A stretch of DNA of 64,000 nt from Panicum virgatum (Eukaryota; Streptophyta; Magnoliopsida; Poales; Poaceae). Positions 8,920 to 19,339 of the stretch are shown piece after piece; the first letter of the stretch is position 1, and each line of letters starts with the position of its first letter. Location of the stretch: positions 38,932,464-38,996,463 of the forward strand of contig NC_053139.1 of assembly GCF_016808335.1 (NCBI RefSeq), written 5' to 3'. The notes below the pieces were generated by a model. The model searched no databases and was not told where the DNA came from. It saw only the letters and a program-made list of their open reading frames with translations. A program made the position numbers and the translations under genes.

Positions 8920-10729
8920 ATAGGCGTTCAGAAAGCCATCCTTCTTTTCAAGCGCGCACATAAGAAAAAGAATAGATGTGTGTTAGCATTGCTTGTTTCA
9001 GCATATATTTTTGGCAAAGAAAACCCACCGCATGTTCTGCATATCACTGATACTATTAACTGGTAGCTAGTCTCTCAAGTGGGGGTAATTTTACAAATTA
9101 CAGATGGATTTCCGCGACAAAATGAGCAACAACAGTGCATTCCACCTTCTGGCAAAAAGTAGTGAAAATGATGGTTCAAGTTGTGGTTTCAACCGTGCCA
9201 TTTTTCTTCTTGTTATTTTTTTCTTTTGCCTGAAGGGTCACTAGCAAACCATCATGTCACTGCGTATGCAGGTCGACTAAATGACAAATGTATGCAAATC
9301 TTAAAATGCATTGGTAAATTTTCGTACAGAATACACATGAATTTATCAAACAAAATAAATGAAAAATGGTACGATTGAACTTCTGCCCCCCAACAAAGTG
9401 GCTCTTAATTTTGTCTACACTCCAAAGGATACTTACTATCCGAAAATGATGGTGGAAATTGTGAGCTCAGCCGCGTCACTTCTTCCCCACTCTTTTTGGC
9501 CGAAGGTAAGGTCCACCATAAACTGTGAAATGCATCACCTGTAAATCCAAATGTTGTCGCTTAAACGGAGGGAGATTTTCTGAGCCCACTGTACAGCACA
9601 TACGGCATGCAGTGCTGTACAAATAAGCTTAGCAAGGAAGCAGACGGAAGTTACCTTTATTCCATGGCCGGGGAGGCAGCTCAAATGTGTCAAAAAGCAC
9701 GCGGCGAATATATTCCCCATCTCATCTCGCCGCCACTTACTTGGCATCTAATCTGTGCATCGCCTAGTGTTTGATTCGGAAGACAATCCCATGTTTGCAT
9801 CAGCTCTGTGTGATCACTCACTAGCAAAGTAGTAGCATAGTAGTTTCGGACTTTTGGTTGGATCCTCTGCTGACAGTGATTTTTTTTTAAGGAAGTGATA
9901 GTGAAACTATTCGGGCCAAGCAGGCCCAGCAATCGCTGAGGCCCACATGAAAAGCCCAGGGAAAACAATTATTTTGCAGAGGAAGGCCCAGAATGATGTG
10001 GATCCGGGACTGGGCTTCATTCAGCGAGCAGGGACGGCCATTGTAGAGTCAAAGTTTGTACTCAAAATGAAAACTAGATTCAGTCACAAACACCCATTGT
10101 AGAGTCCTCACTCATCATGCAACTTTGTAGAGTCTCTGGATGTTGATGCTGAAAGACCCTTGTATCTCTTTTTTTCACATATCTACCCTTGTATCCCTTG
10201 TACTTTATTGAAATTTCTTATGTCAGGGAGTGTGTATCTAGTTTCAACTCGGAGAGAAGAGATTAGGACTATATATATTCGTGCTGCTGAGAAAATGTGT
10301 ATCAATAGGGTTGGTGTCCCACTAAAAAGAAAGATTTGGAGTTCCTGTTTTTGTTGTAGCATCTTGTGCTAAAATGATTCAACTTCAGAAGAAAAGGAGG
10401 ATAAAGCCAATTTACACATTAGCACATGAGAGTGATACTAAACTCCAAACAATTACAAACTTATTTGCTAACTATTACTCTTGCAACTAGAAAAGGTCCT
10501 CCATTCAACAACTTTTTGAGTTGATTTTAAAACAAACTGTGGGTACCTAGTCCTGGCATGAGACCAAAGCCATACTCAGGTCAAATTGAGAAATAAGTAA
10601 TTTAACTCTTGCTATTGGGCTTTAGACTCATGGCCATTGTAGGAACTAACTTCTTTCTTCCCCATTCACAAGAATCAAGGGATGATATCCCTTGGTTGTA
10701 TTACTAAGCTGGTTCCATTTAGGGTAAGA

Positions 10730-10988
10730 TTATCTCATTCCTAATCAGACTTGAGAACGTTCGATCGATTGTTCGGTGTCTCGGTACCGTAGAACATGGT
10801 TGGCTTGTAGCTACTAATTTGAATACTGCCGTTTTTATGGGAAATAGCATTTATGTGGTGTCTTATTCTGATTTGAGAACATTTGGTTGATGTTCTGTAT
10901 ATCTGAGTTGTACACAACATGGGTTTGGGTTGTCTTGTAGCTACTATTTCAAATATCCTACCGTTTCGAAAACGGCATTTATTTGGTT
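10730..10988. repeat. Diverged ~129-bp tandem duplication
   Basis: Two neighbouring copies share the same order of words: TTGAGAAC.TT, ACATGG.TTGGCTTGTAGCTACTA, TACCGTTT or TGCCGTTT, and GCATTTAT.TGGT. They are clearly diverged and non-coding. Confidence 0.6.
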
Positions 10989-11148
10989 CTATAAATGAAA
11001 TCCATCTATGTCAATACAAAATATGTTATCCACCAACAAACCGATACGGAATCCACCCAGATCGTGTGATAACGTTTTTTTGTCAAAATTGGGTAAGTAC
11101 TAGCTCATTTCATCATGCGCATATAATAAGTTGGAGATATTATTAGTA

Positions 11149-11241
11149 CTCCATCCGTTCCAAATTATAGATCATTTTGGCTTCTGTAAAGATGTCCATT
11201 TTGCTGTGCATCTAGACATAACCTACAATTTGAAGGGGGAG
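11149..11241. mobile_element. Stowaway MITE (Tc1/mariner), short copy
   Basis: Starts CTCCATCCGTTCCAAATTAT and ends with the degenerate inverse ACAATTTGAAGGGGGAG. It is flanked by TA on both sides (11147-11148 and 11242-11243). This is the standard grass Stowaway terminus and TA target. Confidence 0.85.
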
Positions 11242-11957
11242 TAAATGTTAAGGATGGACCAGAGAATAACCCATAACTTTTATTGAGATTTCTTTTTCTC
11301 ATGGCACAGGAGATACGATTTCCCAGCTTGCACCCAACCATCAAAATTCAAAATGGCCTCTATGAGCATTTCACACGAAAAAAACAACAATTTTGTCTCA
11401 ATTTTTTTATGAAACTGTCCTCTGATTTTTCAGAATTCAAAATCATTTCAGATTTCTTTATTTATCAATATTTAATTTTCCGCTAAGTCAATAAAAATGA
11501 GCTAAAAACAGGAGAAGGAGCGAAAGCAACCATAAATGAACAGATAGACATTTGCACTGGCCTGGCCCACCTTGGCCTTGGCCCATTCAAACCCACGATC
11601 CTCTCGCCTCTCTTGCCGGCGGCACTCGACGCTCGGCTCGACCTCGACCTCGACCTCGACGAACTGATGTGGACAGGATCGGAGGTGGAGAGGCTCCCGT
11701 CAGAACAGATCGACGACAGGCTCCGCCGCCGTGGCCGGCGGCGGCCGAAACCTGTGGGCGCGATTCTTGGGTGGTTTTCCATCTAGAAACTGAAGTTAGC
11801 AAGCGACGAGCAAATCCAGCAGGCCTTGTGATACAACCATAGCATAACGGAAGCAGGAATTAATGAGTGGGGAATCCCGCACAAGGATGAACACCTTCCA
11901 TCTTTGCAGCCTCAGGTACTCGGATCCCCGCTCCTCCCCCAGTCCCCCTCCCCCACG
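11242..11957. other. Region upstream of the response-regulator promoter
   Basis: AT-rich to about 11500, then GC-rich. The overlapping ORFs on both strands (11483-11842) have biased composition and no recognisable domain, so they are probably not genes. Confidence 0.4.
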
Positions 11958-12210
11958 CTATAAATCCCCTTTCCCCTCGCTGCGTCGCGCGTCACCTCGA
12001 ATTCGCCTCGCTCTCTCCTCCGCTTCCCTCCTGCTGCTCCGAGAGGTTCTTTGCAGGGAAGCCATTGCAGCAGGTAAGAAAGGGTGAATCTTTTTGGCTT
12101 CCGGGGGTATTCTTCTTGGCGTTCTGCTCCGATTTCTCGCGGGGAATTTTTGGCGGCCCTTGTGGTTGCTTTCCTGGTGCTGATTGTGTTTGTTTTCCAT
12201 GGGCGAAGAG
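11958..12210 (+). promoter_or_regulatory. Core promoter and 5' leader of the type-B response regulator
   Basis: A TATA box (CTATAAAT, 11958-11965) lies in a C-rich stretch. A gtaagaa donor follows a CAG at 12073, and a pyrimidine-rich segment precedes the ATG, so a 5' UTR intron of about 130 nt ending just before 12211 is likely. In that case the in-frame ATG at 12199 would be intronic. Confidence 0.5.
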
Positions 12211-15200
12211 ATGGACGCGGGCAAGTTCCCAGCGGGGATGCGCGTGCTCGCCGTCGACGACGACCGCGTCTCCCTCATGATCCTAGAGAAACAGCTGAAG
12301 CATTGTAACTACAACGGTGAGCGTTCTCGCCTTCTTGGCCACCCCTGTAAATTTTCCTCCCAATTCCATTGTGATAGAGATCGAGGTCGAGGCCAGATGA
12401 AATTTCCGAATGGTTTTTTGTTTCTTATTTTGTTGGAACTCTTGTGGTGCATGCAGTGACAATGGTGACGGACGCGAAGACGGCGCTGGACATGCTCAGG
12501 GAGAGGAAGGACGTGGACCAGTTCGAACTGGTGATCAGTGACGTCGTCATGCCCGACATTGATGGCTTCAAGCTCCTCGAGCTCATCGGCCTGGAGATGG
12601 ATATCCCAGTCATCAGTAAAGCCCTTGTTGCTCAAACTCCCTGCTTGCCATTTTTTGCATGGCGTTCCTCTGACCCTAGACTTATGAGTAGTAGTATTAC
12701 TATTTTTGGATATTGCTCTGGATAGATTTTACACATTTCGGTTGGCATGCGTGATTTCCAGACAGATCTGTCGGTTCCGAATATTTGGGTAGGATATCGA
12801 TAAATGGTCACATGTCTTGAGTTACAATCAAGGTAATAACTGCTAGCTTTTGTGGTTTGTAGTTAAATTTATCTTTTGTTCGTATGCGCTAGCAGTTATG
12901 TTGGCTTCTTAATTTTGTCGTGTGTAGCTCCGTACATGACAGTTTGTTCGTAAGCCTTACGAGGAAAATAAAATTTTGCCATTTGCAGTAACCGTTACTG
13001 TTTGTTCATAAGCGCTAGATGGTGTCGCTGACCACTTAATGTTGTCGTTTAGTCTCATATACGGTTTCTTCATAAGCCCTATGTAAAAGTTGAATTTTAA
13101 TGTTTTACCTTTGTAGTTACCATAGACACTAGATACAGTCAACCTGACCAAATAATGTTGCCACTTTTAGTTCCATATGTCACAATCCGTTAGTAAACCC
13201 TATATGCAATTGAATTTTTTCATTTATAGTGTTGTACTTGACCTCTGGTTTGTTGGACAAAAAAAAAGGGATATTTTGGTCAAAACATTCTGTTGAAGTG
13301 TCTTTCTATTTTGAATTGCATTCTTGCTATCACTCTGCTTTGGTTGTAGCTTTATCCTGTGTCCATTTGGTTTCAGGGTTTGTTTATAGGCCAAACCATA
13401 TTTGTCCTTCAATTTTCTTGCACCAAATAGAAGGGTAAAACTTAAATTGCATTGCTGGAATTGAAGCTGGCCACCTGTTCTAGTCATAATTGAAGCTCAT
13501 CCACTAGGCTACAGCTAAAGTTGTCAATGGAACGTAGGTAGCATATTTGCAAAATTTGTTTATCTCATCGGCGAATGAATTTTCTGAATCAAACTAGCTA
13601 CTGAGTTGTTGTTTGAAGTTTATTTCATAGTCTACTGTGTTCACTATAGGTGCAATCAAGCTAACTTCCAACTTTTGTTGTTTGTAGTTTCTTGTGTTAC
13701 CGTGGGTTGGTAATTAACCATTAGGTGCAATCAAGCTAACAGTTTCATTCTGTCATTTATGGTTTCATAAAATGCCATGGGTGAGTAGCTATAGGTGCAA
13801 CCAAGACAACTTCCAAGTTTTGTGGTTTGCATCTCTGTTCATTATGTATTGTTTTCAGAAGGATGTATTGTTTTCAGAAGGATGTAATGGATGCCCTACT
13901 CTAATAAATTTGAAAATTTTACCTTATTAAATTCTGAAACACAAAAGTGGTCATGATAAAGACTTGCCCTTTTACTATGTATGTGGCATTTTCTTCAAAA
14001 AGAAGGTAAACGACATGTAATGCCTAAAGACATGAAAAATGGGAAAATGTTCCTAGTCAACTGAATAACATGAAGGCCACGTGATTATTTGATGTCTAAT
14101 CTATCGAGTTTGTTGACTTCTGCATTTCAAAATTAGTCTTATGTTGCCTTATGTCATTTCAAAATTGATCTTATGTTGCCTTATGTCATGCAGTGCTATC
14201 TGCGAATGATGAGACAGAGACTGTGATGAAGGGGATAAATCATGGTGCTTGCGACTATTTGGTAAAGCCAGTGCGCCTTGAACAACTGAGGGGCATCTGG
14301 ACACATGTGGTGAGGAATAGTAAGTGTGATCCAAGGAACAGCATCAGCGGTGGCAATGATGATTCAGGTAAGAAGATACAATCTGGGGATGGTGATAAAG
14401 GTGAGAAGGATGGTGAAAACCACGCCAGGAAGTATTCAAAGAAGAAGAAAAAGGATATAGATTGTGCTGGTGAGGACAAGGAGAACGCATCATCCACCCA
14501 GAAGCGGCAAAGGGTCCAGTGGCCTGGTGAACTACACCGCAAGTTTGTAGAAGCTGTCAATCAGATTGGCATGGACAGTAAGTCCTCAAATTTTGTGGCT
14601 CCTCTATCATATTAAGTTTAATTCTTATGTTATTTTTTTTCTCATAACAAATCTTTTGTTTCCGTAAATACAGGGGCTGTTCCAAAGAAAATATTGGAAG
14701 TCATGAATGTGGACAGCCTCACTAGAGAGAATGTCGCAAGTCATCTTCAGGTTTTGTTTGTACTATTATGTTTGAGTTCTATCTGCTATAGTTAAAAGAT
14801 ATTTGATCAAACTTGTTTCTTCCCAATTGCCATCTCAAACTCAATATTTGTGTTTATGTCAATTGAACTTGTGTTTATGATACTTCTCATGGAACTTGTC
14901 TGTGTGCTCCACAAAAGTTCTTGTGCCATACACACATCTTTGAATTTGGGATGGCATTCTCACACAAACATTTCTGGAGTTAGTGAAACTAAAGTCTACA
15001 GAACACTTTCATTTTTCTTTTTCCTCCTGAATATGTTCCAGAAACTACAGAGCTCATTTCATTTCTTTTATTTCCATGTCAATCTTTTTCTCTTAACAAA
15101 AACTTACTTGTCTATTTTGTGATTTGATTTCAGAAGTACCGTATCTTCCTGAGAAAGCTCAGTGAGGGCAAACTCAACAAATCTAGTCCATTTGCTGATG

Positions 15201-16588
15201 GACACAGAGCATGGTGCAGCGACTGGGTAGCCGAAAGTTCTGAGCATCATCCAGAACTTGGTAGATACCAGTCAGTCCCATCCTTTGTTGCCTCTCCAAG
15301 CTCAAGCAACCCTTTTGCAAGGATGAATTCACCATCTGCGTTAGCACACACTTTTCTGCCTACTCAGTCAGTTCAGCTCGTGAGCTCCCAGAGAAATGCT
15401 TGCATTCCTCAGCGGGATATGGAACTGGTTGGCCATGGTGTTAACCTGTCAGGTGCCAGCCAATGCTTCCCTTCCAATCCTAGTAGCTCCTTTGCAAATA
15501 TACCGAATGGTGTGTCATTGGCCTCGAGCAAGCGCTTTCCTTTGCCTCGTTCTTGCAGCTCCTATGCAAGCATATTGCGTGGCAAAATTCTGGGGGCAAA
15601 TAGAGGTATTCCTTTTGATGACACAGCAGATGGTGAGATTCTGGCTCCTTCCATACATTTACCGTTGCAGTCTCCTGAGTTGGTGAATCAGCTCCCCGAT
15701 CAGATTCAATCATCTTTTGCTGGCCTATTCAACCAAGTTGCCAGGGAGGCTCACCAATTTGCAGGACATAGCAATTCCTGGAAAGCTGCTGTGGCATCAA
15801 GGTTTCCTGATCTTAGTCACAACGTTGAAATGCCTAAAGATCCATCACAGGGGAACATCGACAAGATCAACCAGTTGTCAAGACTTACAGCCTCCTCTGG
15901 ACAGATTTCAATCTTTGAAAATTTGTATCAGAACCAAATTGCAGGGATCATAGGTAAAACTGCACCTGCATTAAGTTTCAATGAGCAGGTGGCACCATTC
16001 AACTTTGGAAGCAGCACACTCGATACATCAATGCCGATTGGTAACTCTGATCTAGGAAGTTCTTCAAGCACCAGACCTTCATTGCCTAACCTTCAGATAG
16101 ACGATTCTGTCATGCCAGCCCAGATACTGAATGGTGAGGATGCAAGTGGCAACCACCCTGAAGGTGGTACCATTAATCAGCAAACTGTTGGCAATCAAGT
16201 GATTAGCAACAATGAGTTCCTCGTTGGAACAAGTGAGGTGCAGAATGGAGCAAGTAGTGGTGACCTGGATGATTTTTTTGCTGACATGGTTGATGAAGTA
16301 AGATCCTTTCCTATTCTTCTTTCTGAATAAATTCTGGTCTTTTCAATCTGCCTGCTTTGTCCTGATATTTTCATTGAGTTCCATTTTTTTCACTGAAAGC
16401 AAATGCTACAAGCAAAGAATTTACTTAACTGATGTTGGTTTAGTTACTTGTAGTTGTTATGCCTGTTCATGCATAATCTCAAACATAAGACATGTTTAGT
16501 TGTTAGCTTATTTTGACTTTTTTTGTCATTGCAGCAGGATTTCATCAACAATGGTGATGCTTTCCTCGGTGGGGACTGGGACTTTTGA
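12211..16588 (+). CDS. Type-B two-component response regulator (ARR-B/ORR-like), 6 exons
   Basis: Exons 12211-12316, 12457-12615, 14194-14577, 14674-14750, 15134-16297 and 16535-16588 have consistent phases and encode 647 residues. Residues 11-128 are a receiver domain with the acidic cluster D16-D18, phospho-acceptor D64 (VISDVVMPDIDG) and K113 (DYLVKPV), so it should be phosphorylated by HPt proteins. A Lys-rich linker leads to a GARP/Myb-like DNA-binding domain (about 192-252: WPGELHRKFVEAVNQIGMD, then KKILEVMNVDSLTRENVASH and LQKYR), interrupted by two introns as in the family. The remaining ~390 residues are Ser/Asn/Gln-rich and end in an acidic DDFFADMVDE and GDWDF segment, likely the activation region. 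Such proteins are nuclear activators of cytokinin-response genes. The GARP basic start (KRQRVQW) departs from the usual KKPRVVW, so it may belong to a diverged ORR clade. Confidence 0.92.
12825..14193 (+). repeat. Degenerate repeats in intron 2 and duplicated acceptor region of the response regulator
   Basis: Phrases such as GTTTGTTCATAAGC and GTTGCCACTTTTAGT recur with drift at 12850-13230. The phrase AGGTGCAATCAAGCTAAC recurs at 13650-13800. Just before exon 3 a unit of about 34 bp (CATTTCAAAATT, then CTTATGTTGCCTTATGT) is tandemly duplicated at 14124-14190. This intron of about 1.6 kb seems to have grown by slippage-type duplications. Confidence 0.55.
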
Positions 16589-17347
16589 CGTCATATCTGG
16601 GAGAGATGTTTCTGCATCTATGTATTTCATGGTTCTTGCATGTTGTATGTGCAAAAAATGTGCTCTGTAGCAGGCTAGCTAGGAGCAGGGCCATCTTCAA
16701 TGGAGTCCCATGTTTATCTACTTTAGTGTAGTCATTTGGGTTCTCTTTTGTATCAGCTGTAGCTTTTAACTTGGTGGTGTTAAGTTTGGCGGGAGGTGTG
16801 GATGTACCACCCCTTGACAACTCTCAGTCCAACTGTCAGCGTAGGCTCAAATTTCGGTGGCTATTTTCAGTTTTATTATACAAAACCACCTAGCCCCTCT
16901 TATGGATCATTTTTTAGTTGGGATCGTGACAATGTTATGTCAGTAAAAATCAGTTTATGTGTATGTTTTAGATATCAGGTGGTATGATTTTTGTGAACTA
17001 TTTGAAATGTATTTGATCTGTTGTTCCAACCCATGCAATGCTTTCCTAGAAATTGGACGGATAGCCCTGATTTACATGCAGACAATTGACAGAATAAGTG
17101 CAATATGGCTTCATTGTTCGCTATCTTAGAATTAGAGAGGCAGAAGTAGCTCAGGGCAAGAAGGGAACCTTCAATTCATAAGACGTTTGAGTTTTAACAG
17201 TTTATGATGCTTAATAGGTGGCATAACTTATTGTCAATTCACCTTGTGCTATTTGAACTCTCTCTTGATCATCCTGTGTATAAGAACGAAATTGTCCCCT
17301 TTCTTCTTTTCCCATTTCTATCGGTATACATGCAAATATTTGTGTTC
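16589..17347 (+). other. 3' UTR of the response regulator and spacer
   Basis: The first ~350 bp are the probable 3' UTR. No further gene was recognised up to the LINE fragment. Confidence 0.4.
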
Positions 17348-17364
17348 AGAAGCAGTAGCCAGTA

Positions 17365-17653
17365 TCGGCTGAGATGGTTTGGACATGTCCAACGAAGACC
17401 TCCTGAGGCACCGGTGCGTAATGGGGTTCTTGAGCGGGTCGATAATGTAAAGAGGGGTAGAGGTAGACCTAAACTAACGTGGGATGAGTCGGTTAAGAGA
17501 GACCTTAAGGATTGGAATATTTGTAAAGAGATAGTTTTGGATACGAGCGCTTGGAGACTAGCTATCAATGTGCCTGAACTTTGAACTTATTTCTTTCGGG
17601 TTTCATCTCTAGCCTACCCCAACTTGCTTGGGAAAAAAAGCTATGTTGTTTGT
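17365..17653 (+). mobile_element. 5'-truncated RTE-type LINE with 17-bp target duplication
   Basis: The frame ending at 17584 encodes the C-terminus of an RTE-clade LINE polyprotein (LRWFGHVQRRPPEAPVRNGV, then KRGRGRPKLTWDESVKRDLK and W.LAINVPEL). It is followed by the typical tail CCTACCCCAACTTGCTTGGG and TATGTTGTTTG. The 17-bp word AGAAGCAGTAGCCAGTA flanks it at 17348-17364 and 17654-17670. Only about 290 bp were inserted, so it was dead on arrival. Confidence 0.9.
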
Positions 17654-17670
17654 AGAAGCAGTAGCCAGTA

Positions 17671-17982
17671 GGGCAGCGTGGACAAATTAGAGAAGATTGG
17701 ATCTCTGAAGCTTCAGTTCTGCCTAGCGTGGTCTCAAGACTTAGAGGTGGAAATAGCAGCTTCAGCAATTTCAGTTGCCTAACTAACGCAACACATATGT
17801 TTTTCATCTTGTTCTTGAATTCCAGCTTCCCTGTTGTTTCTGTATCCAATATCCTACACAAGCCTGTGATCCTTTGGTACATGTACATTGGCATGGTGCT
17901 GCTAAATTCAACGTCTTTAATTTCTACGTCATAGCTAAGCTAGCCCATCCATGGCGTCGCCGTCGCTCAGCTCGATCGATCC
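17671..17982. other. Spacer and 3' UTR of the TGA bZIP gene
   Basis: No gene was recognised. The part next to 17983 is the likely 3' UTR of the minus-strand gene. Confidence 0.4.
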
Positions 17983-19268
17983 CTACCCGGCGGGGCCTCT
18001 CGCCAACTGCGCCGCCGCCGTCCGGGTGGTGGTCCAGAGCGTGCTGAGCGCGCGGAGGCGGCAGAAGTAGTCGTCGACGGCGACGAAGCAGCGCGCCGCC
18101 TGCCTCGCCGTCAGGATCTGCCGGAGCGCCTGCAGCGCCTGCATCCGCAGCTCGTCCGCCTGCCACGCCAAGCAAAATCCACATGTCTGATGAGGAAAGG
18201 AAAGGGAAGGAGATTAACAGAGAGAGATGGTCGCTCACCTGTCTGAGGAAGGTGCCGAGGGTGGCGAGCTTGTCCATGGCGAGGGCCATGTGCATGTGCC
18301 CCATCCCCATGTAGCCGGCCGCCGCCGCGGCGTCGGCGCCCGGGAGGTGCTGGTAGAGCTGGCCGCCGAACACCCCGGGCGGCTGCTGCGCGTCGGAGGC
18401 GACGACCTCGGAGAGCGACCGCAGCAGCGCCTCCAGCTCCGCGTCGAGCGCCTCCTCCGCGCGCCGCGCCGCCTGCTCCACGTCGCGCGCCCCCGCCGCC
18501 TGCTGCTCCGCCAGCGGCTCCACGTGCCGCACCGCGACCTGCGCCGCCGCCGCAGCACGCGCGCGCGTGTTAGGTTTCAAAAAAAAGATCACGAGATACA
18601 AATCAAATAAAGGTCTCGCTCGCTCGGTCGGGAAGCAATCGCTGAACGCGTCTCAAAACGAAGACGGAGACGAAGACGGCGTTCTTGCGGACTCGATCGC
18701 GGCGCCATGGATCGATCGCCATCGCCGCCTCTCTCTCTCTCTCTCTCCATCGCCGGAGGAGCGCGTGACGATGACGCCCGCGCGCGCGGCAGAAGCTGCT
18801 GCCTGCTGCTGATTCGTTCGTCGACCCTCACCTACTCCGCCGCGACTGCTGATGGGTGTACAAGCCCCTGACGTGACACTGCTCGTGTCGTGTCGTGCTC
18901 GTACGTACGCAGGCGGCGGCAGCATCCGGCCGGCGACTTTTCTGAATCGGAGCTTCGGAACTGTTCCATCAACTACTACCGCGTGACGTCCCACCTGCTA
19001 CATCCTGACTTGCCCCGCTAATCCGCTGCACCTAATCCCTCGACCAGTTACATTTATATATATGTAGCATCGACTTCGTATATATAGATAGATATATATA
19101 TTATATATATATTCATATATGCTAAGTTTTTCTTGGCGACTTGGCGTTGAATAATGGCTGTGAGGTTGTCAGGCTGACGTTGCGCGTCACGGCCCCACGT
19201 GTCAGCGACGCGTCCGATCTATCGGCGTCGAGCTGACGAGTTCATGATTTCATGCATGGCCCTTTGGC

Positions 19269-19339
<71 letters not shown>

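Larger units (their letters stand above)
8773..11148. other. Intergenic region
   Basis: No gene was recognised. It contains a tiny poly(A) insertion with target duplications (8878-8919) and a two-copy tandem repeat of about 129 bp (10730-10988). The short ORFs present show no family similarity I can name. Confidence 0.5.

Noticed and set aside
11483..11842. Possible divergent gene upstream of the response regulator
   Set aside because: Frames on both strands are low-complexity Arg/Ser-rich and lack any domain or splice support.
12184..12459. Upstream ATGs at 12184 and 12199 for the response regulator
   Set aside because: They are in frame, but a likely 5' UTR intron would remove them, and the family start matches MDAGKFP at 12211.
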